A DNA stretch of 64,000 nt from Ananas comosus (Eukaryota > Streptophyta > Magnoliopsida > Poales > Bromeliaceae): assembly GCF_001540865.1 (NCBI RefSeq), contig NC_033640.1:8894834-8958833 (forward strand), read 5' to 3'. The translations under genes were made by a program, and so were the position numbers. Below are positions 23,235 to 51,387 of this stretch, in pieces (positions within the stretch are counted from its first letter, which is position 1; each line of letters begins with the position of its first letter). The notes beneath the pieces are model-generated. The model did no database searches. It was not told where the DNA came from and worked only from the letters and a program-made list of their open reading frames with translations.

Positions 23235-24440
23235 TCTCAATCTCCTCATTTTTTTTCTTTTTGAAGCTTTTCGTAAAAGTGCTGCTTAAATAGAGTTTGT
23301 TAAAATTATGATAAAAATTGTTTATTAGTATGCATCCCATGTTTCACTTTTTTTCCTAAATCTTTATTTAATTTTTTTTTTTAAGAAACCATGGAATAAG
23401 CATTTTGGAGAAATGGTATAAAAATTTTAATGTAAGCCACCTGTGAATCTATAAAAGGGTATATCAACTTTTTCTTTTTTGTAGCTCTAGTCAATTCCAT
23501 TGCAAAAGCAAAGCCAAAGTCAACTTGATTTTCCCTTACAATGGTTTTGGCTCTTCTAAATTCAAACTCATAAGGACTTTGACCACTAAAGATCTCAATA
23601 TCTTTATTGTTCTTTTTAGAGCTAATGTGAAAATACTATTTGATTAGAGTTTGTTAAAAGTATAATAAAAATTTTTATTAGTATGCTATACATATTTCAT
23701 TATTTTGTCCTTAAAATGGTGGTTCTTGGTATTTGAAGTAGCGATGTTATTTTAAAAATAAGGCCAGACAAGCTCTTCAGTAACTCTTTCACGTGCTCGA
23801 AAAGAATCACTTGAATAACTTCAAAAACCATCGTATCAGCGTTTGCAGAGCGGTATAAAAGTTTTAATCAAAGGCATGTATGACTCTATAAAGAGATACA
23901 TCAACTATTTCCTTTTTGTAACTTTAGTTGATTCACTTGGAAAAGATGAGCCAAAGTCAACTCAATTTTTCCTCGCAATGGCTTTCGCTCTTTTCCATAT
24001 TCAACCCCAAAAAGACTTTGACAACCAAAGATTTCGATTTTCTCATCGTTTTTTTTCGGAGTTTTTGTAAAAGTGTTATTTAATTTGAGCTCATTGAAAT
24101 TATAATAACAAACTTTATCAGCAAGCTCCTCATATTTTACTTTTTTTTCTCCTTAAAATCTTAATTGCTGCTTCTTAAAGTAGAAATACTCTTTTCTAAG
24201 TAAGGCCAAATTAATAAGCTCTACAGTAATTCTTTTTTGCGCTAAAAAAGAACCATTTGAAGAACTTAAGAAATCACCATATCTTCGTTTCAAGAACGGT
24301 GTAAAAATTTTTAATAAAAGGACATATCAATTTTTTCCTTATTTTTAACTAAAATCAATTCAATTGCAACAGACGAGCCAACGTCCACTCAATTTTCCCT
24401 TACAATGGCTTTCGCCCGTCTAAATTCAACCTTATAAATA
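23235..24440. repeat. Degenerate tandem repeat, period about 430-436 bp
   Basis: Three diverged units. Landmark phrases recur in order: caatggttttggctcttcta (about 23540), caatggctttcgctcttttc (about 23976) and caatggctttcgcccgtcta (about 24404). The segments ggtataaaa..tttaat, tatcaac/att..tttttc and agtcaattc..caaagtcaact also repeat at the same spacing. A stray partial unit lies at 21905-22000. No frame is conserved between units, so this looks like non-coding satellite or duplicated promoter-like DNA. Confidence 0.7.
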
Positions 24441-25840
24441 TTTGATTATGAAAGAAGAAAAAATCATTTCAAAAGTACAGCTCAAGTCTCCTGTTTGACC
24501 TCCACCAATCTTCATAAGAAGTCAAATTGTTTATATGTATATGAGGTAAGAATGAGTTGGTTAGATAACAAATCTTTATAAGATCTTTGTTGCCCAAACC
24601 ACTCACTTATTCAAAGTTGCAACCAAAAAGAAAAAAACAAAAGCATTTTCTTTTCTGTAGGCTTTCCTCGAGGGCACGTATAGTATTGTTTACGTTCTGA
24701 ATAGTATGTGTGAGCAACGGTTAGTTTGGTTCACTTTTTAGGGTCTTCATCTTAAAAAACAGAACCGAGTCAAATTAGAAACAAAACCAAGCGAATTGGA
24801 TCGAAAAAATTCGATCAGATTAGTTTGGTTTATTCGATTTGAATAGATCTTTCTTTCCATAGGATTAGCATTAGGGTACAGTACTGCTTTGAGAAACACT
24901 AAATTAAAGCATAATTTGAGAAACACTAAAACATTTAAAGTAGATTCCTAAATTAATGCCTAATAATTTCATAAATTTGGTTAATCAATTAATTTTCTAA
25001 ATTAGTACTAATTAATGCATAAATTTAGGACCTCAATTAAAAGTTTCTTTAAATATTGTATTATTTAATTACCAAACTAACCTTGAATAAAATAATCCTT
25101 TTACCTGCTAAGTATTAAAGTTACATTTTTACTCTCTATTAATCAACGGTTAAGATCTTTTTTATTTTTTTTTAAAAAAGTACCGAATCATTTCTCTAAT
25201 GTATAATTGGATCGGCTACGTGAATTTTTTTTCTCGATTCGACTTTATGATGATATATTCTGTTGCTGAATCAATTTTCTCAGTTGTGTAATATGTATTC
25301 TTTGTTAAATATGTGCACATTATCTTGAATAATTTCAACATTTTGTCTTGAATAGTTAGAAATAATCATCCTTGGTTACTAAAACTAAGTAGGATAAAAA
25401 TATAAACTTCGACGGTAGAGTGTCTCAATGAACATATCGATTACCGAGCTTGATTCTGTCACAAGTATATGATTTTCCACTACATTAATTCATAACCATG
25501 CTAATCGGATTTTGAAATTAGATAAATTTGCATTAAGTACTACACATCTGTCACAGATAATTCTCACATGAATCGCCGCGAGTAAATTTTTGCAGAGCCA
25601 ATTACCCGAAAATCTCTCTCTTTTTTTTCTTTTTTTCTTTTTTTTTTTCTGGTGTAGTAGTACTAGGTGGATTTTCTGCACTCTGCTTCTTTCGGTGAAT
25701 TACTGCTAGCTAGTTTCTTTCTGTGAATCACCCCCTCAATGAAGTAATGAACAAAAAAAGTTAAATTCACAAGAGAATGATTTGCCGAAATTTGAGAATA
25801 TTTGCCCAAAGCATAAGTCATGTACTATGTTAATGACCAA
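24441..25840. other. AT-rich intergenic DNA, nothing recognised
   Basis: No coding, RNA-gene or clear mobile-element signature. It includes a poly-T stretch near 25620-25650. Confidence 0.55.
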
Positions 25841-26103
25841 GGGCGTGTTTGTTTCGCCTGATCTCAGGCTTGGAAGTTGCCTGACTCGTCAATCTGCAAG
25901 CGCGGGCATTTGGAGGCGACCGGCGAAGTCAGAGATTAGATGCAGGGAGCAGTTGAAGGTTTTCGGGTTGTCAGAATCGGCTCTGACTTTGTGTACGGCG
26001 CGAGGTTGCAATTCCGCCCCATACATAGACAAAGTTGAGATCGGATGTACGGTCAGAGCTCGCGACATCCAGCTTCTTGCGACCTTGCGAAACAAACACA
26101 CCC
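25841..26103. mobile_element. MITE with GGGCGTGTTTGTTTCG termini
   Basis: gggcgtgtttgtttcg at the left and cgaaacaaacacaccc at the right are inverted with one mismatch. The 263-bp body is GC-richer than its surroundings. No clear target duplication is visible, so the superfamily is uncertain. Confidence 0.75.
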
Positions 26104-27141
26104 TAAAGTCTCAAAAAGTTTCAGTAGGAACTATCATAACTCAAGACTAAATATTTGTTGCCTTTGTGCCATTTGATACAATGAAATTAATCATGTTCTT
26201 TTTAAAAATGAAACATTTCCTTATATATAACTAGAACCTCTATATAAAACACAACAACTTCATCTAAATGACATATTTTGATTCTGTGTTGGACAAATTA
26301 CACAGTAGCTCAACCAACTTAAAGGAAAGTTTCATTTAAGTTTCCAAACTTTAATTTGTTTCAATCAAGTAACTTCGTTAAGCTCCTTATAATTTAATAA
26401 AAAAAATCAAGAAATAGTTCGTGTCACATCATCTTCTGGAGATTACATGAATATTAATTTTTTTTCTTGGGGATGATTTGACTGCTAATTTAGTTATCAA
26501 ATTGTCATTTTGTGGTGACGTAATGGTCGAATAATAATAGTTTTGAGATAATATAACAGTTTAAATGGCTAGCAACTATTGTCATATTATTATTTAGCAG
26601 CTGAATTAGCTGGTCTCATCATTAGTTCCTCATAAAAATAATAGAAATTTGAGTTGTGACTCCAACGTGGATAATCTCGTAAAGCTCATGTAGAATTAAT
26701 ACTAAATATTTTATCTGAGAAGTGGAAGGCTCGAACTCTAATTTTAGAAACGCAAATACAGAAATTCAAAGCCTTTAGCCTCTAAACTGGGTTTGTTTCT
26801 GCTTCATCAGATGAAAAATGAGATTTGGATTGCAAGAAACGTTTAAATAAATCAAATAAATCGTATGTCACCAGATAATCCTTGAAGTCGGCATGAATTG
26901 GGGTTTCGCCACCGAGTTCGACCCCGAACACAATCGCCATTAAAGACGGCTATTCTTACAGAAAAACGAGAAGGTCGGCGACGAGTTCTCGTGTATTCGG
27001 CAACACTATGCTGTTCTCGCGGAGCACGCGAGCAAAATTCAAAAACCCCCTCTTTCTCTCTCGTCGCTCGTTTCTCCCCCTTATCCCTCCTCCTCCTAAA
27101 TCCTAATCCCCTCCCCCTATAAGAAGAAGCTCCCATTGTCC
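26104..27141. other. Region upstream of the IleRS gene
   Basis: AT-rich to about 26870, then a GC-rich 270-bp stretch with CT-rich leader sequence (tctctctcgtcgctcg; ctcctcctcctaaatcc) that probably contains the promoter and 5' UTR. I see no clear TATA box close to the start, as is usual for housekeeping genes. Confidence 0.45.
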
Positions 27142-42183
<15,042 letters not shown>

Positions 42184-43182
42184 ACATTTATAAGAGTCTG
42201 AGAGGAGCTTATTTATCGGCATTGATTTAAGGGGAGTCATTAATATTTATCAGCACATCCAAGGGATCAGGAAAATGCAGCTATTTATACATATATATAT
42301 ACATATATTCATTTGATTCACAAGGATATGCTTTAAAACATATGCTAAAGAGGGGGAAAAAAAGAAGGAAGTGCAGTTTGTTTGTGACTAGAGTTTCCTT
42401 ATTTTTTGATTTTTAGATACAGGGAAGGTTAAAGATTGCGTCGGTTCGACGGACCCGTAATACATGCAAAACATTTTTGTTTTGTTGCTACACTAATCTA
42501 TTTTATATGATGAATTGTGTCTTCGTTGTGAATGTACTACTTTTTTCTCGGACATGGATTTCATTGGTTGTTCTATATTATATTCTCTTCTTGTGTGAGT
42601 TTATAGCGATTGTAATTTTTATTTTGCACAGAGCTATTTGCCTCGTACGAGATTTTCTTTTATAGTTTCGTTTAGATGCTTAAAATGTACCTTTTTTTTT
42701 CAATTCGATGAGGTATTTGGGTTGACCACCCACTTATTCTCAAGATAATTCTTTTTGTTTTAAACTTTTAATGAACTGCACAAAGAATCATTCTGTAAAA
42801 TTTTACGGTTTGAAAAATTACACAAATGGGATGTCGCGGATGCCCATAATTTCATCTTAACCCGAATCTGAACGTGGATGAATATAGTTTCGAATACGAG
42901 TATAAAAAACGCAAATCTGATGGATTTGCATTCGGGTACGGATTGAGGTTGCGCCAGATCTAAACACAAAGCACGATCTGAATCTAAATTGTTGAATATC
43001 GATAAAGAGAAATAATTATTTCGGATTCAGATTTCGGATTTAATAGTCGAGTACGGATTCGATCTTTAAAAATTCGTCCCGAATCTGACCTGCTGGTATG
43101 ATTGGCACCCCTTCTAGTGGTTGGGAGGTTTAGCCACTACTGAAACCTAACCCTAATCCTTATCTCACCATCTATGCCTACA

Positions 43183-43184
<2 letters not shown>
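42184..43184. other. IleRS 3' flank
   Basis: Contains the likely 3' UTR just after the stop. Beyond it is AT-rich DNA with no gene. Between about 42830 and 43100, repeated gaatctgaa/ttcggatt phrases suggest a decayed foldback element, but I could not define its ends. Confidence 0.45.

Positions 43185-43220
<36 letters not shown>
43185..43220. repeat. (GA)n microsatellite
   Basis: About 36 bp of uninterrupted ga repeat. Confidence 0.95.
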
Positions 43221-43224
<4 letters not shown>

Positions 43225-44249
43225 GTGGCTTGTATATGGAATGCCACATGTATGGTATGAGACATTGCATGAATCTCCATCCTTTAAAATGTAGAGAGAC
43301 AAAGACCCTCTCCATGATGAGATTGAGAATGAAAGGAGGAGGGAGTGAGAGACCACCACATGGTTCTGTAACAAGAGATGCTACAAATAAGAATGGGACC
43401 TCTCTGTTGTTAGAAATTTTGGATGTGGGGTTATTAGTGCCTCAACCTAGCCTACTACTCCTCAACCACATTCACTCTGATGTTGATTATTACCTTATAT
43501 TCATCGAATTTGATCAGTATCCATTTAATACGACCAGATTCCATGTATTTTATATGTCTTTTTTTAAAAGTAAATACTGTTAATACTGCTTAAAAAGACA
43601 GAGTACTAACGTACTGTATTGATAACGTAAGGGTTTCAGTGTATAAATAACATAGTAAAATGGCTCGAAAGTTTTTGTTTTATAATATACAGTGTATACA
43701 TATATTTCATGCATTTTTGCATAATGTTTAATGATTATTGTCTCAAGATTTAAAATCTAATCTAATAAACATCATTTTATGGCATCTAAAGAGTCTGTAT
43801 CAAGATCCTCAAATAATTTTAAAAAATCAACATTTTTTTTAAAAATTATTATTATTATTATTTAATTTATAAGACATTTTAAATGTAATTGAATATATTA
43901 TTATTCTATACATTATTATACATATATATAATGAGTTAAACATAAATTGTAATAATTTCTCCCGCATAGAAACACGTCTATGCGCGTTTTGTGAACGCTA
44001 GTTTGGGAGGGAATATTCGATCTCTCGAGAAGAGTCGTCGCGATCGATCAAAAGGACAATCGCATGACGGCGATCGAGACGTCCACGTGGCCCTCAAAAA
44101 TCCCACAGCCGTTCGTTTGTACACGTGGCGGCCGGTTGGTAGCGCTCGTACACGCGACCTTATCCTGTGGTTTCAAAGAATGGGACACGGACCTTTCCCA
44201 CGTCCGCAATTTTTTTATTGTAAATATTTATTTTCGTGCTTAAATTTTA
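43221..44249. other. Intergenic DNA with a small GC-richer island
   Basis: No gene seen. 43980-44215 is markedly GC-richer than its surroundings and contains several gatcg/cgatc and cgtg motifs. Confidence 0.5.
44084..44127. promoter_or_regulatory. Two G-box (CACGTG) motifs in a GC-richer island
   Basis: CACGTG occurs at 44084-44089 (within ccacgtgg) and 44122-44127 (within acacgtggc). The palindrome is the core target of plant bZIP and bHLH factors and of ABA-response elements. The nearest downstream start is OXS3-like, 2.7 kb away, so a regulatory role is only a possibility. Confidence 0.3.
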
Positions 44250-44575
44250 TTTATTTTTGCACTTTTTCATTTTAGTACTATGTGATTTAAACAATATCAA
44301 TTTAGTACTCTATTATTTTATTTTCCCTTCCTGTCAGCTTCTTCGTTAACATTTCGTTAAATTATATATAAAAATTTTCAAAAACTTCATCTAGGTTTAT
44401 AGAATATTTATTTTAATACGTTTTTTTGTTTTAACTTTGTCATTGATTTAACAAAAAAAAAAAATAATGGACGAAATAATAAAAAGAGAAATAATATCAC
44501 GGGATATTAAATTGATACATTTTAAACCATATGATACTAAAATAAAAAAAAGCCAAACGCGGGTGGTATTTGAAG
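44250..44575. mobile_element. Degenerate 'CCCTGTGGTTT' family MITE
   Basis: Left: actttttcattttagtacta and atcaatttagtactct. Right: attgatacattttaaacc, atgatactaaaat and ggtggtatttgaagttttc. These are the family's inverted end phrases with the GTGGTTT words mostly mutated. Confidence 0.6.
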
Positions 44576-45668
44576 TTTTCATTTATTTTAATGAAAGTGA
44601 AAAAATTAAATTAATTTTTGATCCTAAATATTTGTTTTATATATTTCTATAAATTAAATTTTGATGATAGATTTGTTTTTCTTAGACCATCATAATTGAC
44701 TTTACTCTTACCGTTGCAAAGCAAATAATGGGAGGAAAAAAAAAGAGGCATTTTTATGTAAAAAATCTATTGATTTTTAACTTTTGAAAATCTAGTTCAT
44801 CTTTTATAATTTTGCAGATTCGATCTGAATTTTTTAAAAAATGATAAAACTATTTCTCTTTTAAAATATATAAAAAAATATATACATTAAATATTTTAAA
44901 AAATACATCTGATAAGTCATTATTACAACTACCTTTTCTTAAGAAACAAAATTTTCATCGATAAAAAAAACTACAAATAATAAGAAAAAGAAAAAGATCA
45001 CAATATTCTTTTAGATAGTGAAATATATTTTCAAATTGTGCAACATTTGCACAATTTATATAAAGTTGTATAGTTTTTATATTAAATTATGAATAAATAT
45101 AATATATTACGTATAAATAGTATAATATATTATAATATATTATAAAAATTATGTAATGTGTATTATTACTATAATATTACTAATATAGTAATAATAATTA
45201 TGTAATATCAAGGATTAATTTTATACTTGTCCCTTCAAACATAGTAAATTATAAATATATTCGTACAAAGTTCAACTTTTATATATTATTTCTATAAAAG
45301 TCATAATATTTTCAAATATATCTCTTTGATTTGTTATCGTTAAAATACTGTTTATTTTATAAGTAAAATAACCTTTTTGGCATTACAAGTATGTCTCTAA
45401 AAAAAAATTCGCCTATTAATTAAAAAGCGGTAAAAGGGTCAATTCACCTTATTAACTAATTAGGGTTAAATATTTTATCTATGGTTAATTAATTTTTTCT
45501 AACATGTTATAAAGGCAGGGGCGTATTTGAAAACATCAATTTTTAAATTAGTAGTTAATTAAAATTTTAAAATTTTTTAATGTAACAAACTAAATTTTAA
45601 AAATTAAAATTAAACTCGCATAATATTAATTTTCTACTTTTCTAGAACCATTGCTTTATTTATGGGAT
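44576..45668. other. AT-rich intergenic DNA, nothing recognised
   Basis: Extremely AT-rich, with tandem taatatat-type low-complexity around 45090-45200. No gene. Confidence 0.6.
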
Positions 45669-46014
45669 AACTTCAAAAACCCCTATGTGGTTTCCAACTT
45701 TCTCACTTTAGTACCCTGTGGTTTAAAGTGTATCAATTTGCCCCCCTGTGGTTTTATTTTTCTCTTTTTTTTATCAATTTTATTATTATTTTTTCTTAAA
45801 TCAGTAACAAAATTAAAATTAAAGGGTACTAAAGTAAATATTCGATAAATCTAGATGGATATCTGATATTTTTTTGCATATAATTTAACAAAATATTAAG
45901 AAAAAAACTATAGAAAAAATAAAAACAAAACCACATGGGAGCAAATTGATACACTTTAAACCACAGGGTACTAAAGTGAGAAAGTTCAAAACCATATGGG
46001 GGTTTTTGAAGTTT
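45669..46014. mobile_element. Foldback MITE, 'CCCTGTGGTTT' family, copy 3
   Basis: aacttcaaaaacccctatgt at the left is inverted at the right end as atatgggggtttttgaagtt. Between them, repeated tgtggttt and aaaccaca phrases mirror each other (for example gtttaaagtgtatcaattt and aaattgatacactttaaac). No open frame. Confidence 0.85.
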
Positions 46015-46745
46015 TTCCTTTATTTATTAAGTCATTTTTAAAAGAATATAATTATTAAAAAAAAGTGGATGATGAGTCGACAATAGTGAAAAGACGATAA
46101 TGCCCTCGTGCTTGCCCCTACCTGGCAATCTAATCCAATCTCTTTGTCTTAAATTTTCCATTTAGGATATTAATAATTAATAATAACTAATTAAACGAGA
46201 TTGGCTATTTTATATAGAGGTCCATCCATTTCACGATATCTCAAGCAGGTCCTTATCTTTTTATTTTTATATATAAATCTATCAATTCTAAAAATACTTT
46301 TGAGTAGTAAATTAGTATCCTAATTCTAAGTTCAAATCCTATCTACTGATTAATAAAGTTTGCGTTCCTGGACTACAAATATTTTGAAATAACTTTTTGA
46401 TTTTTTTTTAAAAGTGTGTCACGTATATATTTATTTTATTATAATTCTTTATAATTTTTTGTCTGGAAATTTATTGTGATAAAACCTTAAGAGTTACGCG
46501 AAGTGGAAAATTAAAAATTATAGTTAAAAGAAAACGAAAACACTAACGAAATAATACTCTTTTAAATTCTATTAAAAGGAAAGCTTCAAATTAAAGAACT
46601 TACTTTTAAAAAAAAAACATGAAAAGTAAAGGACGCTTTACAATTTATCTTAAAATCCAGGGACCACTATATAAATTCTCCAACGAGACAATATTACGTA
46701 TTTAATTTCTAAATTGGGCTATTTAATTACCGTGTCTTTATTAGA
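46015..46745. other. Upstream region of the OXS3-like gene
   Basis: AT-rich DNA without recognisable genes. Probable promoter is close to its right end; no definite TATA box is assigned. Confidence 0.45.
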
Positions 46746-46777
46746 GCTCTCTCTCTCTCTCTCTCTTATCCTGTACA

Positions 46778-46821
<44 letters not shown>
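46746..46821. repeat. (CT)n microsatellites in the OXS3-like leader
   Basis: Two CT tracts (46746-46766 and 46781-46821), the second ending 27 bp before the start codon. CT-rich leaders are also present in the kinase gene of this window. Confidence 0.92.
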
Positions 46822-46825
<4 letters not shown>

Positions 46826-46848
46826 GGGCGTGGGGGGCGATCGTACGG

Positions 46849-49818
46849 ATGTCGATCGCGCTAGAGAGGAGGGCGCGGATCGGAGGGTCGGGGTTCGCCC
46901 AGGGGCTCGCGCGCTTCCCGATCTACGACGCGGCGGCGGCGGCGGCGGGGGCGCCGGCGCCTCCGCCGAGGCGGAGCTCGCCGGAGGAGGAGGCGGCGGC
47001 GGCGGAGTGGAGCTCGTCGTCGATCGGGAGGAACAGTGATATCTCGGCGGCGGCGGAGGAGGGGGAGGCGGAGGGGGAGGAGGCGGAGGTGCAGAGCTCG
47101 TACAAGGGCCCCCTCGATGCGTTGGACGCGTTGGAGGAGTCGCTCCCGATTAGGTATACGATCGCCTCTAGCTTATTTCTCTTTTCTAGTTGTTGTTGAT
47201 TTCGATCATATGCGTTGGAGATGTAGTTGATATGAATAATAATAATAAAGAAAACAGAAACACGAATTTTGAAGAATTTTTTGGGATTTTATTTAGGTAA
47301 AAATATGCGGCATTAGCTATTACAAGTTAAAATTAAACGCGTACATTTTTTAATTAAGATGAGGAGTATTTAAGGTATTTGGATTTTTTTTTTTTTGTTA
47401 TGAGATTGAAGTTGTTTTGTGAAATAAACAGTAGATTTAAATAATAATTATAAACTTTATATGGCTAATTTGAACTTTTAAAAACTGGGGGGCGATTTGC
47501 TAAAATGTTGATGAGGGGATTTGAAATAATTTTTTTTTCCTTTATTTTCTGGAATTGTGTTTATTTAACTGGTTCTTTCTTTGTGGTAGAGAATTCAAAT
47601 TAGTAGTTTTGAAGTAAAAAAGGCAAATTTTTATTTTGACATTAATTTTCATACTCAATTTATGTTGGTTAAAGACAATATATAGGTAATATAGTTAGGA
47701 TGCGTATACACATATAATTGATCACCCTTTCTTTCGATATGGACAGCTTATCTTGGATCTGTTATTTGCTGCTAGGTTTTATATCCCCATGTTTCTTGCA
47801 AATTGGTTACAAGAATATTCTAACACGTTTATTTAGGTGTTTAATCCATTGGTTATTTGTCCATGACGCCATTTGTTACCCGAAAGATCGAATATTGGTA
47901 CCAAAAGGTCGATGTAGTAGAAAATGCCCTAATAATAGTTGTCTTAATACCATTGGGTACGTGCGCACGTGCATGGTGGAGATCAGGTGTAGTACGACAC
48001 GTGGACTAACGGGAGAGGTAATTGAGCTGATATAGGCCGGGAATCTAACTTGTTAAATGATTGATGTAGGGAATTGAACCATGGCCGCTCGGTGTTGAGA
48101 GTGCTCTGTGGTATCATGTTATCCGAAAGATTGATAGAAATCATCTTAAAATTAGTCATAACGACCGTTATTTTTCGTTAGGTATGGAAGTTGGTTTAGA
48201 TAAACCAACCCTTCAATTAGGTTATAAATGCGCATTCTTTCAATGCCAATGATGACGCATATATAAGAAGGGGATTGGGCGTGGTGTCCTTTATTACGTA
48301 TCTATGTATTCTTTTTCGCTTTTCAAGCCGAGTTCTTTTAATAGGGCTCAGATGCAGAGATGCTATCTATTTGAGACATCGGTCATTTTTTTTTTTTCGT
48401 TGAGCCCAGAGTCCAGATGGTTGTGTGCAGAACAACTGATTTATGTAATAGCTTGAAGTTGTTAGGATGGCTGTTTATTATTTACACTTGCAATTCTCCG
48501 TAATTTCAGGTCTCAAGAAACGTACTTTAAATTACACGACAAAGTTGGTTGTTCTCATTAGTTATATATAGTATATGCCCTGGTGGGATTCAAACAAAGA
48601 TATCCTGCTTTGATATAATAAAAGCTTAAGCTACTAACTGTGTTTTTGTAACCAAATTTCCGTATTTTTGGTGGTTTAGGGGTCACATACTTTGCGGAAG
48701 ATGATGCATCATAATATCACGTGATGACCTCATCAGTTACTATTAAATGCAATAATGCATGGACAAAATCTTAAATTTTTTGGCTGGATCAAGTGCTTCC
48801 AGACAAAACGGTTGAGCTGGCTTGTGAGACGTGTTTTTTAGTAAAAAATATGTTTTGATCTTATCATTTCACTCATTTTTTAGTATCTTTTTATAGCGGA
48901 TTATAATCATTTCAATTCAATTCAACTCAACTCAGCCTTCATGGAATCTTGGGTTTGGTAGGTGTTTTTTGTTTTCTCTTTGGAATATAGTGTGGTAGAT
49001 CATACCTAATCCATGAAAAGAAGCCAAACATCCGTCATATGAATCTTCTTTTAACAATTTTATATTGAGCTATATCTTCTTTAACAAAGTGCACTATAAT
49101 CTTTCCTAATTACCTCTAACCATATCATTTGGGGCCCCCGCGATCTCTTTTCATCTCACCTACTTGGGTGGGTTATCTCACTTCAAAGGACTATTGACGA
49201 ATTTGTGAACTTTTTGTGCATGTCGAGGTGAAATATCATTTTTGTTTAGGTTGCTACTAACTTGTACAACATTTTTCAGGTTTCTAAATTTATTGATACT
49301 TGTAATTGGTTACCTTCGGCAGGCGCGGCATCTCCAAGTTCTACTGCGGCAAATCGAAATCGTTTACGGTGCTCACGGATGCTCCATCCTCATCTACCTC
49401 CGCAGAGGGCCTGGCCAAGCCAGAAAACGCCTACACAAGGAAGCGAAAGAACCTCCTCGCCTTCAGTATTATGTGCAACAAACCACAGTACGAAGAATCA
49501 ATGACCACAGAAGGTAGTGTCGCAAAACGAGCCGCGAGTTCCAGCAGAAGCCCTTTCTCCCCTCTCGCTAGAAGCTCTTCCGGCATGAGCAGCAGCTACA
49601 GCAACGAAGAGGAGCACGAACAAAACCTGCAGCAACTCCCGCCCCTTCACCCGAACGGAAGAGCCTCTGCTACTACTACAACTTTTGCTTCTCCGATCGC
49701 TTCCTCGCCATCCGAAACACCGTCCTTTCCCTTGAGGTCATTCTCGCTGAACGATCTTCGCGGTGTGGTTAGTTCGAGTTCGTCGATTCACCCGAGGGTT
49801 AAGCACAAGAGTGATTAG
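46849..49818 (+). CDS. OXIDATIVE STRESS 3-like protein
   Basis: Two exons, 46849-47153 and 49323-49818, join in frame (AG|G codon) to 266 residues. Family marks are SSSIGRNSD (exon 1), KGPLDALDALEESLPIR across the splice into RGISKFYCGKSKSFTVLTD, ENAYTRKRKNLLAF, and RSFSLNDLRGV near the C-terminus. OXS3 proteins are small plant nuclear proteins linked to tolerance of oxidative and heavy-metal stress and to chromatin; no catalytic activity can be read from sequence. The first exon is very GC-rich with poly-Ala and poly-Glu runs (residues about 27-85), typical of monocot 5' ends; exon 2 is Ser-rich with probable disorder. The start was chosen at MSIALERRARIG because upstream in-frame sequence is microsatellite-encoded Ser-Leu. 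The 2.2-kb intron has no clear transposon. It is convergent with the germin-like gene. Confidence 0.88.
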
Positions 49819-50387
49819 CATCTCGAAGCCTCTGTTCTTTTCTTCTTTTTTTTCTTTTTTTTTTTCCCCTCTTTTCGGTATCCTGTTAGCTATGTCCATT
49901 TTTTGGTTCTACTATGTTAGAAATCGGTGAGTCGATGGAGGAAAATGGTGTTTGTAAAGATATGAGTCAGTTGAAATATATCTACATACTCAAAAAAGGA
50001 AAAGGAAAAAAAAAGAAGAACAAAAAGGGAAATTGTAATATATATGTAGATTTAGTTACTTGGCATGAATTGTCTAACACTTTGCTGGTGATTTATGAGA
50101 TTGTTTTGAATTCTTTTATTCTACCAAATGAAACAGATCATGGGATTCAAATGAACTCCGATAATTTTATCCAAGCAAAGAATTTTATCTTTAAATGAAT
50201 TCAGCTGAATTCTTTTTATGTGGATTTCACTGAATTTTATTTAGGTTTGGTGCTGAAAAGAGGGGAAGTTGGAGGATTCAAATGTAAAACAATGTTGTTG
50301 TTAAATGTTGTTAATTATGATTTTTTTTAATTTTCCGAGAGAGAGAGAGTATCACCAAATCTGTTTCGTTCATTTTTTTGTTGGAAA
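49819..50387. other. OXS3-like 3' flank
   Basis: Probable 3' UTR with a CT/T-rich start. An open frame at 49914-50198 encodes low-complexity Lys-rich sequence and is not regarded as a gene. A short (GA)n tract lies at 50339-50349. Confidence 0.5.
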
Positions 50388-50738
50388 AACTTTAAAAAAC
50401 CCTCATGTGGTTTCGTAGTTTCTCACTTTGTCTCCCTGTGGTTTAAAATGTATCAATTGCCCCCTGTGGTTTCTTTTTTCTCTTTTTCTCATTAATTTTA
50501 TTATTTTTTTTTCTTAAATCAGTGATAAAGTTAATTTAAAGGGTACTAAAGTGAATATTTAATAAATCTAGATGGGTATCTGAAGTTTTTGTATATAATT
50601 TAATGAAATATTAACGAAAAAGCTACAGAAAAGATAAAAATGAAACCACATAGGGGGCAATTTGATACATTTTAAACCACGGGGGGTAAAGTGAGAAACT
50701 ACGAAACCACAGGAGGTTTTTTGAAGTTTTTTCTTTTT
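50388..50738. mobile_element. Foldback MITE, 'CCCTGTGGTTT' family, copy 4
   Basis: aaaaccctcatgtggtttcg and its inverse cgaaaccacaggaggttttt form the ends. Internal ctgtggtttaaaatgtatca is mirrored by gatacattttaaaccac. Between the two convergent genes. Confidence 0.82.
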
Positions 50739-51387
50739 CTTTAATAAAATTAGCTGAAAATATAAAAATAATTAGGCTTTGAATTTAGGCTCTCGGATAT
50801 TAAAGTTCCATTGCTCCCTATGCTAGTAATGATCTGGACATCAAGGATTTTTCATAGCAAAATGATTTTGGGTACATAAATTGCAAAATGTGGGAAAATT
50901 TATAGTCTTAAATTGTAATGGGTTTGATCTTAACTAGTAACAACAACAACAAGAATACAAATTAGTTCTTACTAAAACTAAAACATTGGTAACTAGACTA
51001 GTCACAAGACCAACACATCAAAAGATAAAGAGAAATAGCTCCAATGATGAGTCTTCAAATGCTTAATTAGTCCCACTTTTTCCCATAGAAACAAATTTAC
51101 AATTACACTCAAGAACATGTACACCATGCATGCATAATTGATCCTAAACGATCCCAATTTGCATCAAATTCTTCGTTATTTAAGGCTAAACCGAAAATAA
51201 AAAAGTTCCACAATAATTGCATTCAAAAGGATTGGTATTGATAGGTGCAATCATTATTGCTAGAGATATTTGTTATCTAAGAATACTTAAAAAGGTTTAT
51301 TTTGGTTGCGGCATGCGAAACGCAATATATTCAGAGAGATAAACTGCATTTTAGCCTTCTGATCATAAACCCGAGCTACCGGAAAAA
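50739..51387. other. 3' flank of the germin-like gene
   Basis: AT-rich DNA that probably includes the minus-strand 3' UTR. Nothing else recognised. Confidence 0.5.

Noticed and set aside
49914..50198. Lys-rich small protein downstream of OXS3-like
   Set aside because: Simple A-rich sequence in a 3' flank; no conserved motif.
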